From GCA-020345945 sp964596985 (GTDB lineage: Archaea > Thermoproteota > Bathyarchaeia > RBG-16-48-13 > GCA-020345945): a DNA stretch of 24,265 bases. The DNA lies in contig CAZQWG010000013.1 in NCBI GenBank assembly GCA_964596985.1, forward strand, positions 1 to 24,265, in the 5' to 3' direction. The position numbers and the translations under genes were made by a program. Shown piece after piece: positions 15,240 through 23,697 of this stretch. The notes below the pieces were generated by a model. It did not search any database. It was not told the DNA's origin and saw nothing but the letters and a program-made list of their open reading frames with translations. Each line of letters begins with the position of its first letter. Within the stretch, counting starts at the first letter, position 1.

Positions 15240-16445
15240 ATGTTATTAAACAGGGAAAGAGCAGAAAAGAAGATGGAACAGTATGGTCTTGACGCCCTGG
15301 TCGCAACCTCGCCTGCCAACGTTTTCTACACAAGTGACCTCTGTTCATCAAATTGTTTTGCTCTACTACCATACGAGCGGGGTGTAGAACCTGCCATCAT
15401 AGCTTCGATCGGTGGCCCTACACCTGTCGTACTCATGACCCCGCCTCACATAAATGATATCCGTTTTTACGGGGAATTCTATACGACGGCACCTCAGACT
15501 GATGAGAGGCTGACCAGTGCCGAACAGAGGTTGGTCAACGCCCAAGAATCTTGGAGCAAGAAAAAGATAGCAGACCCAACTGAGATTCTAATCGGTCTAT
15601 TAGAGGAACGAGATCTAGTGAGAGGTAAGATTGGTCTAGATGAATCCAGTTTACCCCTCCAACACCCATTCTGGCAAAAAATCAAACAAAGCCTCCCTGA
15701 GCTTGAGGTCGTCATGGCAGGGAAGATATTCCGAGAACTCCGTATGATCAAATCCGACGAAGAGATCAGACGGGTCCAGGAAGCAGTAAGGATCACGGAG
15801 AAGGCCTGGGAGACCGCTCTAGACGAAGTAAGCGCAGGAATGACTGAACGTGAATTCGCGGAAATATACCAACGTACCATAATCTCGGAGGGAGGCAGAA
15901 TCACGTCTTGGATGGGAATGTATGGTCCCCCTATCGCATTTGGGCGTCGAACCGCTTTTGTAGACATCTGGTTGCCCTCAGATTACAAACTGAGGAAAGG
16001 AGACATCCTCCGTTTCGACGGCGGTTGCAGCTATATGGGCTATCCTTGCGATATGGCACGTAGCGCGGTTCTCGGACAACCCAGCGAAAAGCTACTGAAG
16101 TATTGGAACGCAATTTCCGAAGGAGAGAAACTAGCCATCGACATGGCGCAGCCCGGTATCAAGGCTTCAGAGATCTTCAAAAAGGTAGTTGAAAAGGTTA
16201 GAAAAAGTGGAATACCGCACTATAAGAGGCATCACACCGGACATGGATGGGGTATCGAACACAACGATCCACCCCGTATCGGCCCCAACGACCACACACC
16301 ACTAGAGGAAGGAATGGTGCTTTGTTTCGAAACCCCCTACTATGAAGTCGGATGGGGAGGAATACTGCATGAAGACGTCGTGCTAGTCGCAGAAGACGAA
16401 CCTCGCTACCTCACAAAGCTCGAAGGAGAACTACGCACAGTATGA
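15240..16445 (+). CDS. M24 family metallopeptidase (Xaa-Pro dipeptidase/aminopeptidase type)
   Basis: 401 aa from the ATG at 15240, where the protein begins MLLNRERAEKKMEQYGLDAL as expected for the creatinase N-terminal domain; the frame runs upstream to a TTG at 15159 but the added residues look non-coding. The pita-bread catalytic domain has all five metal ligands: D260 and D271 (RFDGGCSYMGYPCDMARS), H335 (HHTGHGWGIEHND), E364 (LCFETPYYE) and E378 (LHEDVVLV). It is a two-metal cytoplasmic peptidase cleaving X-Pro bonds, though some members hydrolyse non-peptide C-N bonds. Its position among redox genes could hint at a small-molecule amidohydrolase role, but the motifs fit a normal prolidase. 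Confidence 0.87.
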   Translation: MLLNRERAEKKMEQYGLDALVATSPANVFYTSDLCSSNCFALLPYERGVEPAIIASIGGPTPVVLMTPPHINDIRFYGEFYTTAPQTDERLTSAEQRLVNAQESWSKKKIADPTEILIGLLEERDLVRGKIGLDESSLPLQHPFWQKIKQSLPELEVVMAGKIFRELRMIKSDEEIRRVQEAVRITEKAWETALDEVSAGMTEREFAEIYQRTIISEGGRITSWMGMYGPPIAFGRRTAFVDIWLPSDYKLRKGDILRFDGGCSYMGYPCDMARSAVLGQPSEKLLKYWNAISEGEKLAIDMAQPGIKASEIFKKVVEKVRKSGIPHYKRHHTGHGWGIEHNDPPRIGPNDHTPLEEGMVLCFETPYYEVGWGGILHEDVVLVAEDEPRYLTKLEGELRTV

Positions 16446-16546
16446 GAGCTATTGTGAACACCTCGTCTAGACCGCCCAATTCTTGGATCGACCAGAACTC
16501 AAAATTGCCTGTATAACTATCTTTCCGGTGGAAGGTAGGGAATCTC

Positions 16547-17560
16547 ATGGGATGCTCGAATATCGGTTTTGGGGTATCGATACCTAGTGCAAGTGATCTC
16601 GATACGTTGGCTTTTGCCAGAATGGCTGAGAAACTTGGCTTTGACTCGATTCACATGGGTGATCACGTCTTTGTGCCTTTTGAACCATTGACCACCTTGA
16701 CGGCCATAGCCATGAAGACCGAGAAGTTGAAGGTTGCCACGAACATTCTCGATATGAATCGGCGCAACCCAGCAGTCGTCGCTCATGTGACTTGTACTCT
16801 GGACCGTTTTTCAGGTGGACGGCTTATTCTCGGTGTCGGTTGTGGTATGTGGAATTCAGCCACCTACAACGTCCCAAATGTAGGAGACGGAGGAAGAACA
16901 AGAGTCAGCAGAAAGGTAGACAGGGCAAAAGAAGCCCTTGAACTCCTCAAGAAATTCTGGACGGGGTCTCCTGTAACCTATGAAGGAGATTTCTTTAACT
17001 TCAAGAACGCCTCGATTAAGACGGAGCCCTTCCAGAAACCCCATCCTCCTATCTGGGTTGCAGCCTACGGTACGCGTATGAAGAAGATCGCTGCCAAGCT
17101 TGGGGACGGATTCATCACTCAGACAACACCGCCATCCATGTACGGGGAAGAGGTCGAGGCGGTAAGACGCTTTGCAGAAAAGGATGGCAGGGATTCGAAG
17201 AAGATCAAAACCGTATTCGCAACAATGACTGGGATAGGACATACCCACGATGAGGCTGTCCAGTCTATTCAAGGCAGTGCACGAAGTCTGCTATTCCGCT
17301 CTGTAAGAGACCACGCCGATCACCACAATAAACTAGCTCTACAACTAGGCTATGATGAGCCGCTTCCCTGGAGAAACCCTGAGGATGTGTCCTCCGAAGA
17401 TATCTGTCAAGTGTACCTTATCGGAACCCCTGAAGAGATCATTGCACGGCTCGAAGAGTACGTGAAGCGCGGAATGAGCTATGTCATCGCCATGAACTTG
17501 CGGACGATAGAAAGTCTGAAATTGTTCTCCGATAAAATCATCCCCTGTTTCAAAGACTAA
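16547..17560 (+). CDS. LLM-class flavin/F420-dependent oxidoreductase (first copy)
   Basis: A 337-aa luciferase-like TIM barrel. It has IGFGVSIPSASDLDTLAFARMAEKLGFDSIHMGDH at the N-terminus (strand 1, helix 1 and the GDH of strand 2), then LTTLTAIAMKTEKLKVATNIL, the conserved LDRFSGGRLILGVGCGM at about residues 85-100, and PHPPIWVAAYG. The GRLxLGVGxG motif and overall layout match archaeal and actinobacterial F420-dependent reductases and dehydrogenases such as methylenetetrahydromethanopterin reductase-like proteins. Which cofactor (F420 or FMN) is used cannot be read from the sequence alone. A GGAAGG/TAGGG-rich stretch precedes the ATG. It lies 71 nt ahead of the cysteine-synthase-like gene on the same strand, so they may be co-transcribed. 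Confidence 0.85.
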   Translation: MGCSNIGFGVSIPSASDLDTLAFARMAEKLGFDSIHMGDHVFVPFEPLTTLTAIAMKTEKLKVATNILDMNRRNPAVVAHVTCTLDRFSGGRLILGVGCGMWNSATYNVPNVGDGGRTRVSRKVDRAKEALELLKKFWTGSPVTYEGDFFNFKNASIKTEPFQKPHPPIWVAAYGTRMKKIAAKLGDGFITQTTPPSMYGEEVEAVRRFAEKDGRDSKKIKTVFATMTGIGHTHDEAVQSIQGSARSLLFRSVRDHADHHNKLALQLGYDEPLPWRNPEDVSSEDICQVYLIGTPEEIIARLEEYVKRGMSYVIAMNLRTIESLKLFSDKIIPCFKD

Positions 17561-17631
17561 GAGTACCACGAAGATTGCTCATTTCGGAATGACATGTCGA
17601 ATATGATAGAATGAAACCTATTTGGTACGTG

Positions 17632-18594
17632 ATGGAATTGCAGGTAAAGAATAATGTATTGGATCTGATCGGAAATACGCCGATGGTACGGTTGAACAGT
17701 CTTACCAAAGACGTCGAGGCAAATGTGCTGGTCAAACTGGAGTATCTTAACCCCAGTGGGAGTCTGAAGGATAGGATAGCGCTTGAGATGATCGAGCAAG
17801 CAGAGGAAACAGGGAGCCTGAAACAGGGTTACACGATTGTTGAAGCCAGCACAGGAAACACCGGCACCTCGCTCTCGTTCGTTGGGACCTTGAAAGGCTA
17901 CAAGGTAATCATATACGAGACGATACCTGGGAAGATGGGAGAAGAGAAGATCAAAATAATGCGGAATTACGGCGCAGAAGTCAAAGTGATCACCCCGAAG
18001 GAACTTGAAAGAGAAAGAAGCGTGCCCGGGGCCGAGGTCGAACTCCCCGGTAGACAGATATGCCTCGAACTAGAGAGGAACAACCCCGAAGTCTGGTGGG
18101 CGCGGCAATTCAGCAGCCCTGGAAACGTAAGTGCCCACAATGAAACCGGTAGGGAGATTCTGGCTCAAACCAACGGTAAAGTCCACGCTTTTGTCTGTTC
18201 GATAGGGACGGGGGGAACCCTGATGGGGATCGCTGAAGTATTGAAAGAGGAATTGCCGGATGTAAGAGTGGTCGGAATCCAACCCGCGAGTTCCAAGGTC
18301 ACCATTGCGCCGGGCAAACCCTATCCCAGGAGCGAAATCAAAGGCGGTATTGTCTCTGATCTGTCAGAAAAACCCGGTTTGATCGATGAGGTGATAAGAG
18401 TCAGCGACCAGGAGGCTGTAGAAATGACACGTCGACTATGGAGAGAAGAAGGATTGTTCGCAGGAGTATCATCAGGAGCCAACGTGCTTATCGCAATAAG
18501 AGAAGCAGAAAAACTGGGTGCCGGAAAGAATGTCGTCACGGTCCTACCTGACAGCGGAGACAGATATCTAACAGAGCAACATTATGTCACATAG
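17632..18594 (+). CDS. PLP-dependent cysteine synthase family protein
   Basis: 320 aa from the ATG at 17632; an ATG at 17611 would add seven residues. Starting at MELQVKNNVLDLIGNTPMVRLN places the PLP lysine at K46 (NPSGSLKDRIA), close to its place in CysK. Other landmarks are EASTGNTGTSLSF (asparagine loop), CSIGTGGTLMGIAEVL (phosphate loop), LFAGVSSGANV and the terminal PDSGDRYLT. It belongs to the O-acetylserine/O-phosphoserine sulfhydrylase group and should make cysteine from an activated serine and sulfide. An insertion around 130-150 (ERERSVPGAEVELPGRQICLE, described in part) differs from bacterial CysK. It is between two LLM genes. Cystathionine beta-synthase activity is an alternative. 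Confidence 0.87.
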   Translation: MELQVKNNVLDLIGNTPMVRLNSLTKDVEANVLVKLEYLNPSGSLKDRIALEMIEQAEETGSLKQGYTIVEASTGNTGTSLSFVGTLKGYKVIIYETIPGKMGEEKIKIMRNYGAEVKVITPKELERERSVPGAEVELPGRQICLELERNNPEVWWARQFSSPGNVSAHNETGREILAQTNGKVHAFVCSIGTGGTLMGIAEVLKEELPDVRVVGIQPASSKVTIAPGKPYPRSEIKGGIVSDLSEKPGLIDEVIRVSDQEAVEMTRRLWREEGLFAGVSSGANVLIAIREAEKLGAGKNVVTVLPDSGDRYLTEQHYVT

Positions 18595-18623
18595 AACAGT
18601 TGTTTTCTACTTCCCTCTCTCCT

Positions 18624-19634
18624 CTATGCGTTTACAAAGGACGGCATGACTTCTTTCGAAAAAGCCTCCATATCCGCCGTGAATTCACGCGGCTTTATGA
18701 CGGCAAGGTTCAACATGAAGTGCCTCACGCCTACGTCGATATATCTCTGGATCCCCTCAATGACGTCGTCCACGGTTCCGATAAGCGACGTCTTGATTAC
18801 ATCCTCCATTGGGGAAGTCTTCCAACCCCATTGCCTTGACAACGACACCTTGTGTGCATACGCTGGGGTCTTCTTGTACTTTGCGATAGCCAGTTCGCGG
18901 GTCTCCGCCAGGCTTACTGAGATCTCGCGTATGAGCTCGATGTCAGAAAGCTTTCTGTTATAATTCTTCAAGGCATCTGCCAATTTGACCTGCGCATCCT
19001 TGAATTGCTGAGGGGAGAATGAGGGGACCCAGCCTTGCGCGTGTTTCGCTATTCGATTCAGAATAGAAGGGACAGCCCTATGCTGCCCGATGACGATCGG
19101 AAGAGGGTTCTGGAGGGGTCTTGGGTACAACTCAACGTCTGTGAATCTTACATACTCTCCTTCAAAGCTTGCTTTGGGTTTCTCCAAGAGTTCTCTCAGA
19201 CCCTGGATTCCCTCATCGAACCTAGTTTTTCTGTCTCCAATGTGGAGGGCGTTGGATTCTTCGCGGTACGCGCCGGTTCCTATACCCAGGATCAACCGTC
19301 CGTTAGAAAGGACGTCAAGGGTCGCCAACTGCTTGGCGAGTACGACTAGTGAAGGTGTCCTCCAAGGAAGAACCAAGACTCCTGTTGCCAGTCTTATCCT
19401 CTCTGTTGTAGAAGCTATCGCAGCCAGGCAGATCAGAGGCTCGTAGAATGAAGGCTTAGGCTTGGCGTGCCTAATGTATTCCTGTGTCGTTATATGGTCG
19501 TTACCCCAAACGGAGTAGTAACCAAGTTCCTCTGCAAGTTTCCCTGTATCGACGATCGTTTCTTTCGAGGCAAACCCTGTGGGGACCATTAATCCCTCTC
19601 TGCCGGTTGGAACAGATACGCCAAATCGAATCAT
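18624..19634 (-). CDS. LLM-class flavin/F420-dependent oxidoreductase (second copy)
   Basis: A 336-aa luciferase-like TIM barrel that reads IRFGVSVPTGREGLMVP, TGKLAEELGYYSVWGNDHI, AAIASTTERIRLATGVLVLPWRTP, then LDVLSNGRLILGIGTGAYREE and PLPIVIGQH. It shares the fold and GRLILGxGxG motif with the copy at 16.5 kb, but identity looks low, so the two are different subfamilies rather than a recent duplication. The C-terminal TVDDVIEGIQRYIDVGVRHFML is the usual family ending. It is convergent with the cysteine-synthase-like gene and divergent from the molybdenum hydroxylase operon. A perfect 15-bp palindrome lies about 21 nt upstream of its start, overlapping its probable TATA element. Confidence 0.85.
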   Translation of the reverse strand: MIRFGVSVPTGREGLMVPTGFASKETIVDTGKLAEELGYYSVWGNDHITTQEYIRHAKPKPSFYEPLICLAAIASTTERIRLATGVLVLPWRTPSLVVLAKQLATLDVLSNGRLILGIGTGAYREESNALHIGDRKTRFDEGIQGLRELLEKPKASFEGEYVRFTDVELYPRPLQNPLPIVIGQHRAVPSILNRIAKHAQGWVPSFSPQQFKDAQVKLADALKNYNRKLSDIELIREISVSLAETRELAIAKYKKTPAYAHKVSLSRQWGWKTSPMEDVIKTSLIGTVDDVIEGIQRYIDVGVRHFMLNLAVIKPREFTADMEAFSKEVMPSFVNA

Positions 19635-19654
19635 TCTTTACCGCCCATCATGCC

Positions 19655-19669
19655 TATCCTATTAGGATA
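19655..19669. promoter_or_regulatory. 15-bp palindrome in the LLM/hydroxylase divergent promoter region
   Basis: TATCCTA (19655-19661), one T, then TAGGATA (19663-19669): perfect 7-bp arms. It lies in the 179-nt gap between the minus-strand LLM gene and the plus-strand hydroxylase operon. It overlaps an AAAATATCC TATA-like element on the minus strand, so a bound protein would block LLM transcription. Confidence 0.4.
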
Positions 19670-19746
19670 TTTTAGAATTGCCGCTCCCTTTGGGAATATC
19701 AAGGCATAGGAACTCGTCGATTTTATGCTACAGCGAAATCGTGATA

Positions 19747-19755
19747 TTATAAAAA
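19747..19755 (+). promoter_or_regulatory. TATA box of the molybdenum hydroxylase operon
   Basis: TTATAAAAA is a strong archaeal TATA element. Transcription about 25 nt downstream (near 19776) excludes the in-frame TTG at 19763 and supports translation from the ATG at 19814. Confidence 0.6.
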
Positions 19756-19813
19756 TAGATAGTTGCGTAGGGATTATCTCTGGTTCGAAAAACAAGTCGG
19801 AGCTCGAAGTAGA

Positions 19814-20698
19814 ATGCCCAAACTCTTCAGACCCAAGGAATACCATCGACCGACGAGTTTAGGGGAAGCTGTATCTTTATTGACAAGGTACGGGGAGAGA
19901 GCGAGACCTATTGCGGGTGGAACCGATCTGTTGGTCGAGAAGCCAGGTAATGTTGAATGCCTGATCGACATCGCCCGTCTTCCTCTATCCTACATTGAAG
20001 AGGACTCTGATACTCACGGCATAACCGTTGGCGCCTTGACCACCATTCGCAGAATAGAAACTTCAACGTTATTCGAAGATGCCAGGTTCAGGGCACATAG
20101 AATATTGGTGGAGGCAGCGAATAAGATAGGATATGTGACCACCAGGAACCTAGCTACCATTGGAGGGAATATTTGCAACGCTGTTCCTTCTGCAGATTTT
20201 CCTCCGGTGCTGATAGCTCTGGATGCCGGAACGAGAATCGTAGGTCCCGACGGGGAAAGAAGCGTTCCCTTGGAAGAGTTCTTCTTGCATGTCAGGAAGA
20301 CCGTCTTGAAAAGCGGCGAGTTACTAACAGAGATTCGGGTACCAAGTCAACCGCCGTCTACAGGGACGGCTTTCCATAAACTTGGTAGGGTACACGTAGA
20401 CATCGCTATAGTGAACGTGGCTACCCGAGTCACTCTTGGGTCCGATGATAGTTGCAGGGATGTCAGAATAGTCCTGGGGGGAGTGGCACCTACTCCAATT
20501 CGAGCCAAGAAGGCAGAGATGCTGGTTAAGGACAAGAAACTGGAAGACGCTCTCGTTGAGGATGCAGCTCAAGTGGCATCGGAGGAGGCTAAGCCGATAA
20601 GCGATGTCCGCGCCTCTGCAGACTATCGGATAACGATGTGCAAGGTCTTGGTGAAGCGTGCGCTTAACCAAGCGTTTGAAAGAGCCAGAGGAGGGTGA
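19814..20698 (+). CDS. Molybdenum hydroxylase FAD-binding (medium) subunit, CoxM/CutB family
   Basis: 294 aa from the ATG at 19814, where the protein starts MPKLFRPKEYHRPTSLGEAV as usual for CoxM; an in-frame TTG at 19763 is too close to the TATA box. FAD pyrophosphate-binding motifs are RPIAGGTDLLV (A34-G35-G36-T37-D38) and TTRNLATIGGNICNAVPSADFPP beginning at T109. The C-terminal CO_deh_flav domain has KLGRVHVDIAIVNVA and LGGVAPTPIRA. This subunit takes electrons from the 2Fe-2S subunit onto FAD and passes them to NAD, ferredoxin or quinone. It is the first gene of a three-gene operon; its TGA overlaps the GTG of the next gene by 4 nt. Confidence 0.93.
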   Translation: MPKLFRPKEYHRPTSLGEAVSLLTRYGERARPIAGGTDLLVEKPGNVECLIDIARLPLSYIEEDSDTHGITVGALTTIRRIETSTLFEDARFRAHRILVEAANKIGYVTTRNLATIGGNICNAVPSADFPPVLIALDAGTRIVGPDGERSVPLEEFFLHVRKTVLKSGELLTEIRVPSQPPSTGTAFHKLGRVHVDIAIVNVATRVTLGSDDSCRDVRIVLGGVAPTPIRAKKAEMLVKDKKLEDALVEDAAQVASEEAKPISDVRASADYRITMCKVLVKRALNQAFERARGG

Positions 20699-21189
20699 CT
20701 GACCTGGGCAGGTTCTTGATCAGACTAGACGTAAATGGCGGTATCCGCGAGGTTACGATCCAGCCTCACTGGACATTGTTGTATGTTCTAAGGGAAGAAC
20801 TCGGACTTAATGGGCCAAAGTGCAGCTGCGACGTGGGCGATTGTGGGGCATGCACAGTTCTTATCGATGGAAAGGCGGTTCCCTCCTGTTTGGTGCTGGC
20901 GGCACAAGCAGAAGACAAAAAAATAATCACCATAGAGGGGCTTTCAGACGGGAAGAAGTTGCACCCTCTCCAAGAAGCATTTGCCAAACACGGCGCCATC
21001 CAATGCGGTTTTTGCACACCTGGAATGATCCTCTCCGCAAAAGCGTTGTTAGACGAGAATCCTCACCCGACCGAGGACGAGGTAAGGAACGCTATTGCGG
21101 GAAACCTGTGCCGATGTACCGGCTACGCCAAAATAGTTGCGGCGATATTAGATGTTGCCCCCGCCCAAAAACGAGGTAAATCCGAATGA
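20695..21189 (+). CDS. Molybdenum hydroxylase 2Fe-2S (small) subunit, CoxS/CutC family
   Basis: 164 aa, starting at GTG in a GTGA overlap with the FAD subunit and ending in an ATGA overlap with the large subunit, so the three are translationally coupled. The N-terminal plant-ferredoxin-type cluster is held by C45, C50, C53 and C65 (CSCDVGDCGACTV ... PSCLV); an additional C43 precedes it. The C-terminal four-helix cluster uses C104 and C107 (QCGFCTPGM) and C139 and C141 (NLCRCTGYAKI). All eight ligands are present. It carries electrons from the molybdenum centre to FAD. The length and motif order are standard for the xanthine dehydrogenase/aldehyde oxidoreductase/CO dehydrogenase small subunit. 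Confidence 0.96.
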   Translation: MTDLGRFLIRLDVNGGIREVTIQPHWTLLYVLREELGLNGPKCSCDVGDCGACTVLIDGKAVPSCLVLAAQAEDKKIITIEGLSDGKKLHPLQEAFAKHGAIQCGFCTPGMILSAKALLDENPHPTEDEVRNAIAGNLCRCTGYAKIVAAILDVAPAQKRGKSE

Positions 21190-23552
21190 TAGTTGTCGGA
21201 AAACGTGTGCCGATGACGAAGAAACACAATGCGTTCGATAAAGCCCAAGGGAAGGCAGAGTACACCTCAGACCTCAAACTTCCTAGGATGTTGTATGCAA
21301 AGGTGCTCAGGAGCCCGTATGCTCACGCAGTAGTTACAAAAGTCGATGCGAGAAGAGCAGAGAAGCTGTCAGGTATTAGGGCGGTACTTACACCTAAAGA
21401 CGTATCTCGTGAACCGTACGGCTTTCTACCTCCGCCACTCCCGCAAGATATGTTCACGCTTCCTCCTATTGGCGGTAAGGTGCGTTATGTTGGAGACCCG
21501 GTGGCAGCAGTGGCGGGTGAGAACGTGGATATCGTCGAGGAAGCCTTGGAGCTAATAGACGTGGAATACGAGGAGCTATCTCCAGTCTTTGATCCTGAGG
21601 AGGCTATCAAGCCCGACGCGCCGAAGATACATCCTCAAGGCAACCTCGCGGTAGACCCCATAAATATAGAATTCGGCGACGTTGAAAAAGGCTTCAAGGA
21701 TGCTGACCGCATATTTGAGGACACTTACAGGACTTCAATCCAATGTCATGCCTGCGCCGAACCACATTCATGCGTCGTTCGCTGGGACGCAGATGGAAAG
21801 CTAATGGTTTGGACGGGAGTTCAGGCCCACCACGTCACACGACACTGTATATCCTTGGCTCTCCGTATTCCAGAAGAAAAGATCAGGGTCGTGGTGCCTC
21901 CTGGCGGCTTTGGCGGCGGCTTCGGAAGCAAAGAACGGGTCCAGTCCTTAAGTCTGGATATCGCCGCGCTTCTAGCCAAGAAAGCGGATAGACCGGTAAA
22001 AATAGTATATTCCAGAGAGGAAGAATTTGCCTGCACTGAGACACGCCACCCTGCCGTTGTTCATCTGAAGACCGGCGTCAAGAAAGACGGGACTCTGACA
22101 GCAAGATACTCAAAAACAATCTACGATACAGGTGCTTACGCCAGTGTGGGACCATTCGTCTATACGCGTGCAATGCGTTCCCTTGCGCTCTGGAAATGCG
22201 CCAACATAAAGTACGAAGGATTCTTGGTGTACACCAACAAGCCTGTTGCAGGAGCATTTCGAGGATTTGGAAACCCCCAACACACGTTTGCAGTGGAGCT
22301 TCAAAACGACGAGATCGCCGAAGACCTCGGAATCGACCCCATGGAATGGAGGCTGAAGAACCACATACGAGTCGGCGATGTCAACAAGGCACCGGGATGT
22401 GGAGCCCCTGACAAGCCTATAGGTGGCGACAATTGGATACCCGCCATGTATAAGCTGGACAGTTGCGGACTTAGCGACTGCATAGTGAAGGGTGCGGAGA
22501 GGATTGGGTGGAAAGGAAGAAGGATGAAAACAGGCAAGGATGGGGTAATAAGAAGGGGAATAGGGGTGGCGTGCGGTATGCATACTAGCGGTACGATGCC
22601 AAGTCCCCGTGTTACAAGCGTCTATATCAGGCTCAACGAGGATGGAAAGATACACCTAATATCAGGCGGATGCGACCACGGTGGGACAGGACATCATACT
22701 GTAGTGGCACAGATCCTCGCCGAAGAACTCGGGGTGCCCTTAGAAGATATAACAATAACCGCAGAAGACACACACGTCACTCCCTACGATGGCGGAACAT
22801 CAGGCGCCAGCGGCGCCACATACACTGTGGGAGGCGCTGTTGTAGAGGCGGGCGCAGATCTAAAGGACAAGCTCCTCAAGCAAGCTGCTACTCTGCTGAA
22901 AGAGCGTGTAGAGAACCTCGAATTACGAGGGGGATGCGTCTATGTCAAGGGAGCCCCTGACAAAAGACTCTCCTTGAGAGAAGTTGCCGAGAGGGCTCAA
23001 ATAAGTAAGAAACCATCCATCTATCCAGAAACCGATGAGTACAGTGCGCGTGCACTCTACTATCACCCACAAACAAACGCACCCCCATTCTTCGCGGACT
23101 TCGCGGAAGTGGAGGTGGACATCGAAACTGGGAAGGTCAAAGTACTCAAGGTAGTGGCAGCCCACGATAGTGGTAGAGCCATAAACCCAATGCTCTTTGA
23201 AGGACAAGTCCACGGCGGTATACAACAAGGCATAGGATACGCTCTAACCGAAGCTCTCATCATAGACGAAAAGACCGGTGTACCTCTAAACCCTACATTC
23301 CTAGACTATAACGTACTGACAGCAGCCGACATGCCTAAAATCGAAGTAATAATTGTGGAGACGAAAGAACCTACGGGTCCCTTCGGGGCAAAAGGGCTCG
23401 GCGAACCCTGTTCGGTCTGCGTAACCCCTGCAATAGCGAACGCCATATACAACGCAATAGGAGTACGAATCAAAGAACTCCCCATAACACCTGAAAAAAT
23501 TCTTCGAACACTAAGAGAGAAAAAGGAGCAAGAGCATACGCGTAGCAACTAA
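21186..23552 (+). CDS. Molybdenum hydroxylase large subunit (xanthine dehydrogenase/aldehyde oxidoreductase family)
   Basis: 788 aa. The N-terminal domain (residues about 15-125) has DKAQGKAEYTSDLKLPRMLY and VRYVGDPVAAVAGE. The cofactor domains contain PPGGFGGGFGSKE (238-250), the active-site loop AFRGFG (357-362, R359 matching the substrate arginine of xanthine dehydrogenase), QGIGYALTEALI and the catalytic glutamate E740 in GAKGLGEPCSV. Form I CO dehydrogenase would have AYxCSFR, which is absent, so CO is not the expected substrate. Hydroxylation of an aldehyde, purine, N-heterocycle or aromatic acyl-CoA is more likely. The gene is coupled to the 2Fe-2S gene by an ATGA overlap. MoeA, XdhC and MocA nearby match its need for a sulfurated MCD cofactor. 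Confidence 0.94.
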   Translation: MIVVGKRVPMTKKHNAFDKAQGKAEYTSDLKLPRMLYAKVLRSPYAHAVVTKVDARRAEKLSGIRAVLTPKDVSREPYGFLPPPLPQDMFTLPPIGGKVRYVGDPVAAVAGENVDIVEEALELIDVEYEELSPVFDPEEAIKPDAPKIHPQGNLAVDPINIEFGDVEKGFKDADRIFEDTYRTSIQCHACAEPHSCVVRWDADGKLMVWTGVQAHHVTRHCISLALRIPEEKIRVVVPPGGFGGGFGSKERVQSLSLDIAALLAKKADRPVKIVYSREEEFACTETRHPAVVHLKTGVKKDGTLTARYSKTIYDTGAYASVGPFVYTRAMRSLALWKCANIKYEGFLVYTNKPVAGAFRGFGNPQHTFAVELQNDEIAEDLGIDPMEWRLKNHIRVGDVNKAPGCGAPDKPIGGDNWIPAMYKLDSCGLSDCIVKGAERIGWKGRRMKTGKDGVIRRGIGVACGMHTSGTMPSPRVTSVYIRLNEDGKIHLISGGCDHGGTGHHTVVAQILAEELGVPLEDITITAEDTHVTPYDGGTSGASGATYTVGGAVVEAGADLKDKLLKQAATLLKERVENLELRGGCVYVKGAPDKRLSLREVAERAQISKKPSIYPETDEYSARALYYHPQTNAPPFFADFAEVEVDIETGKVKVLKVVAAHDSGRAINPMLFEGQVHGGIQQGIGYALTEALIIDEKTGVPLNPTFLDYNVLTAADMPKIEVIIVETKEPTGPFGAKGLGEPCSVCVTPAIANAIYNAIGVRIKELPITPEKILRTLREKKEQEHTRSN

Positions 23553-23647
23553 GCTAACCAACGCTCCCGAATATTCCTCTGGCCAGTTCGGAAACAACTA
23601 TTCTCTGTCCATGCCCTCCCCGTCAGGAGAATATCATAAAAAACCGT

Positions 23648-23663
23648 AAAATCCGGATTTTTT
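23648..23663 (+). terminator. Terminator of the hydroxylase operon
   Basis: AAAATCCGGATTTTTT: the self-complementary AAATCCGGATTT ends in a run of six T's, 95 nt after the operon's stop. A-rich upstream and T-rich downstream flanks are typical of archaeal termination. Being nearly symmetric, it may also act on transcripts arriving from the minus-strand genes at the right. Confidence 0.5.
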
Positions 23664-23672
23664 GACTACAAG

Positions 23673-23697
23673 TGGTGGGCCCGGTGGGATTCGAACC
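23673..23697 (-). tRNA. tRNA 3'-end fragment (probable att site)
   Basis: Read on the minus strand: GGTTCGAATCCCAC, then CGGGCCC, A, CCA. This is the T-loop (TTCGAAT), 3' T-stem strand (CCCAC), 3' acceptor strand (CGGGCCC), discriminator A and an encoded CCA. Homology stops there. The 5' T-stem strand should be GTGGG but is AAAGG, and no GGGCCCG acceptor partner, D-arm or anticodon arm is found to the right, where a protein gene begins 37 nt away. The piece is therefore not a working tRNA. A 25-nt 3' tRNA end is what archaeal elements leave at their far end after integrating in a tRNA gene. The orientation puts the intact tRNA, and the element, to the right. Confidence 0.7.

Noticed and set aside
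16547..19634. Recent duplication of the two LLM genes
   Set aside because: Both have the same fold and the GRLILGxGxG motif, but the remaining sequence differs throughout, so they are distinct subfamilies.
22110..22655. 181-aa minus-strand ORF inside the hydroxylase large subunit
   Set aside because: It lies wholly antisense to a clearly conserved enzyme and has no recognisable motif.
21186..23552. Aerobic CO dehydrogenase large subunit
   Set aside because: The form I loop AYxCSFR is missing; the loop is AFRGFG as in xanthine dehydrogenase-like enzymes.
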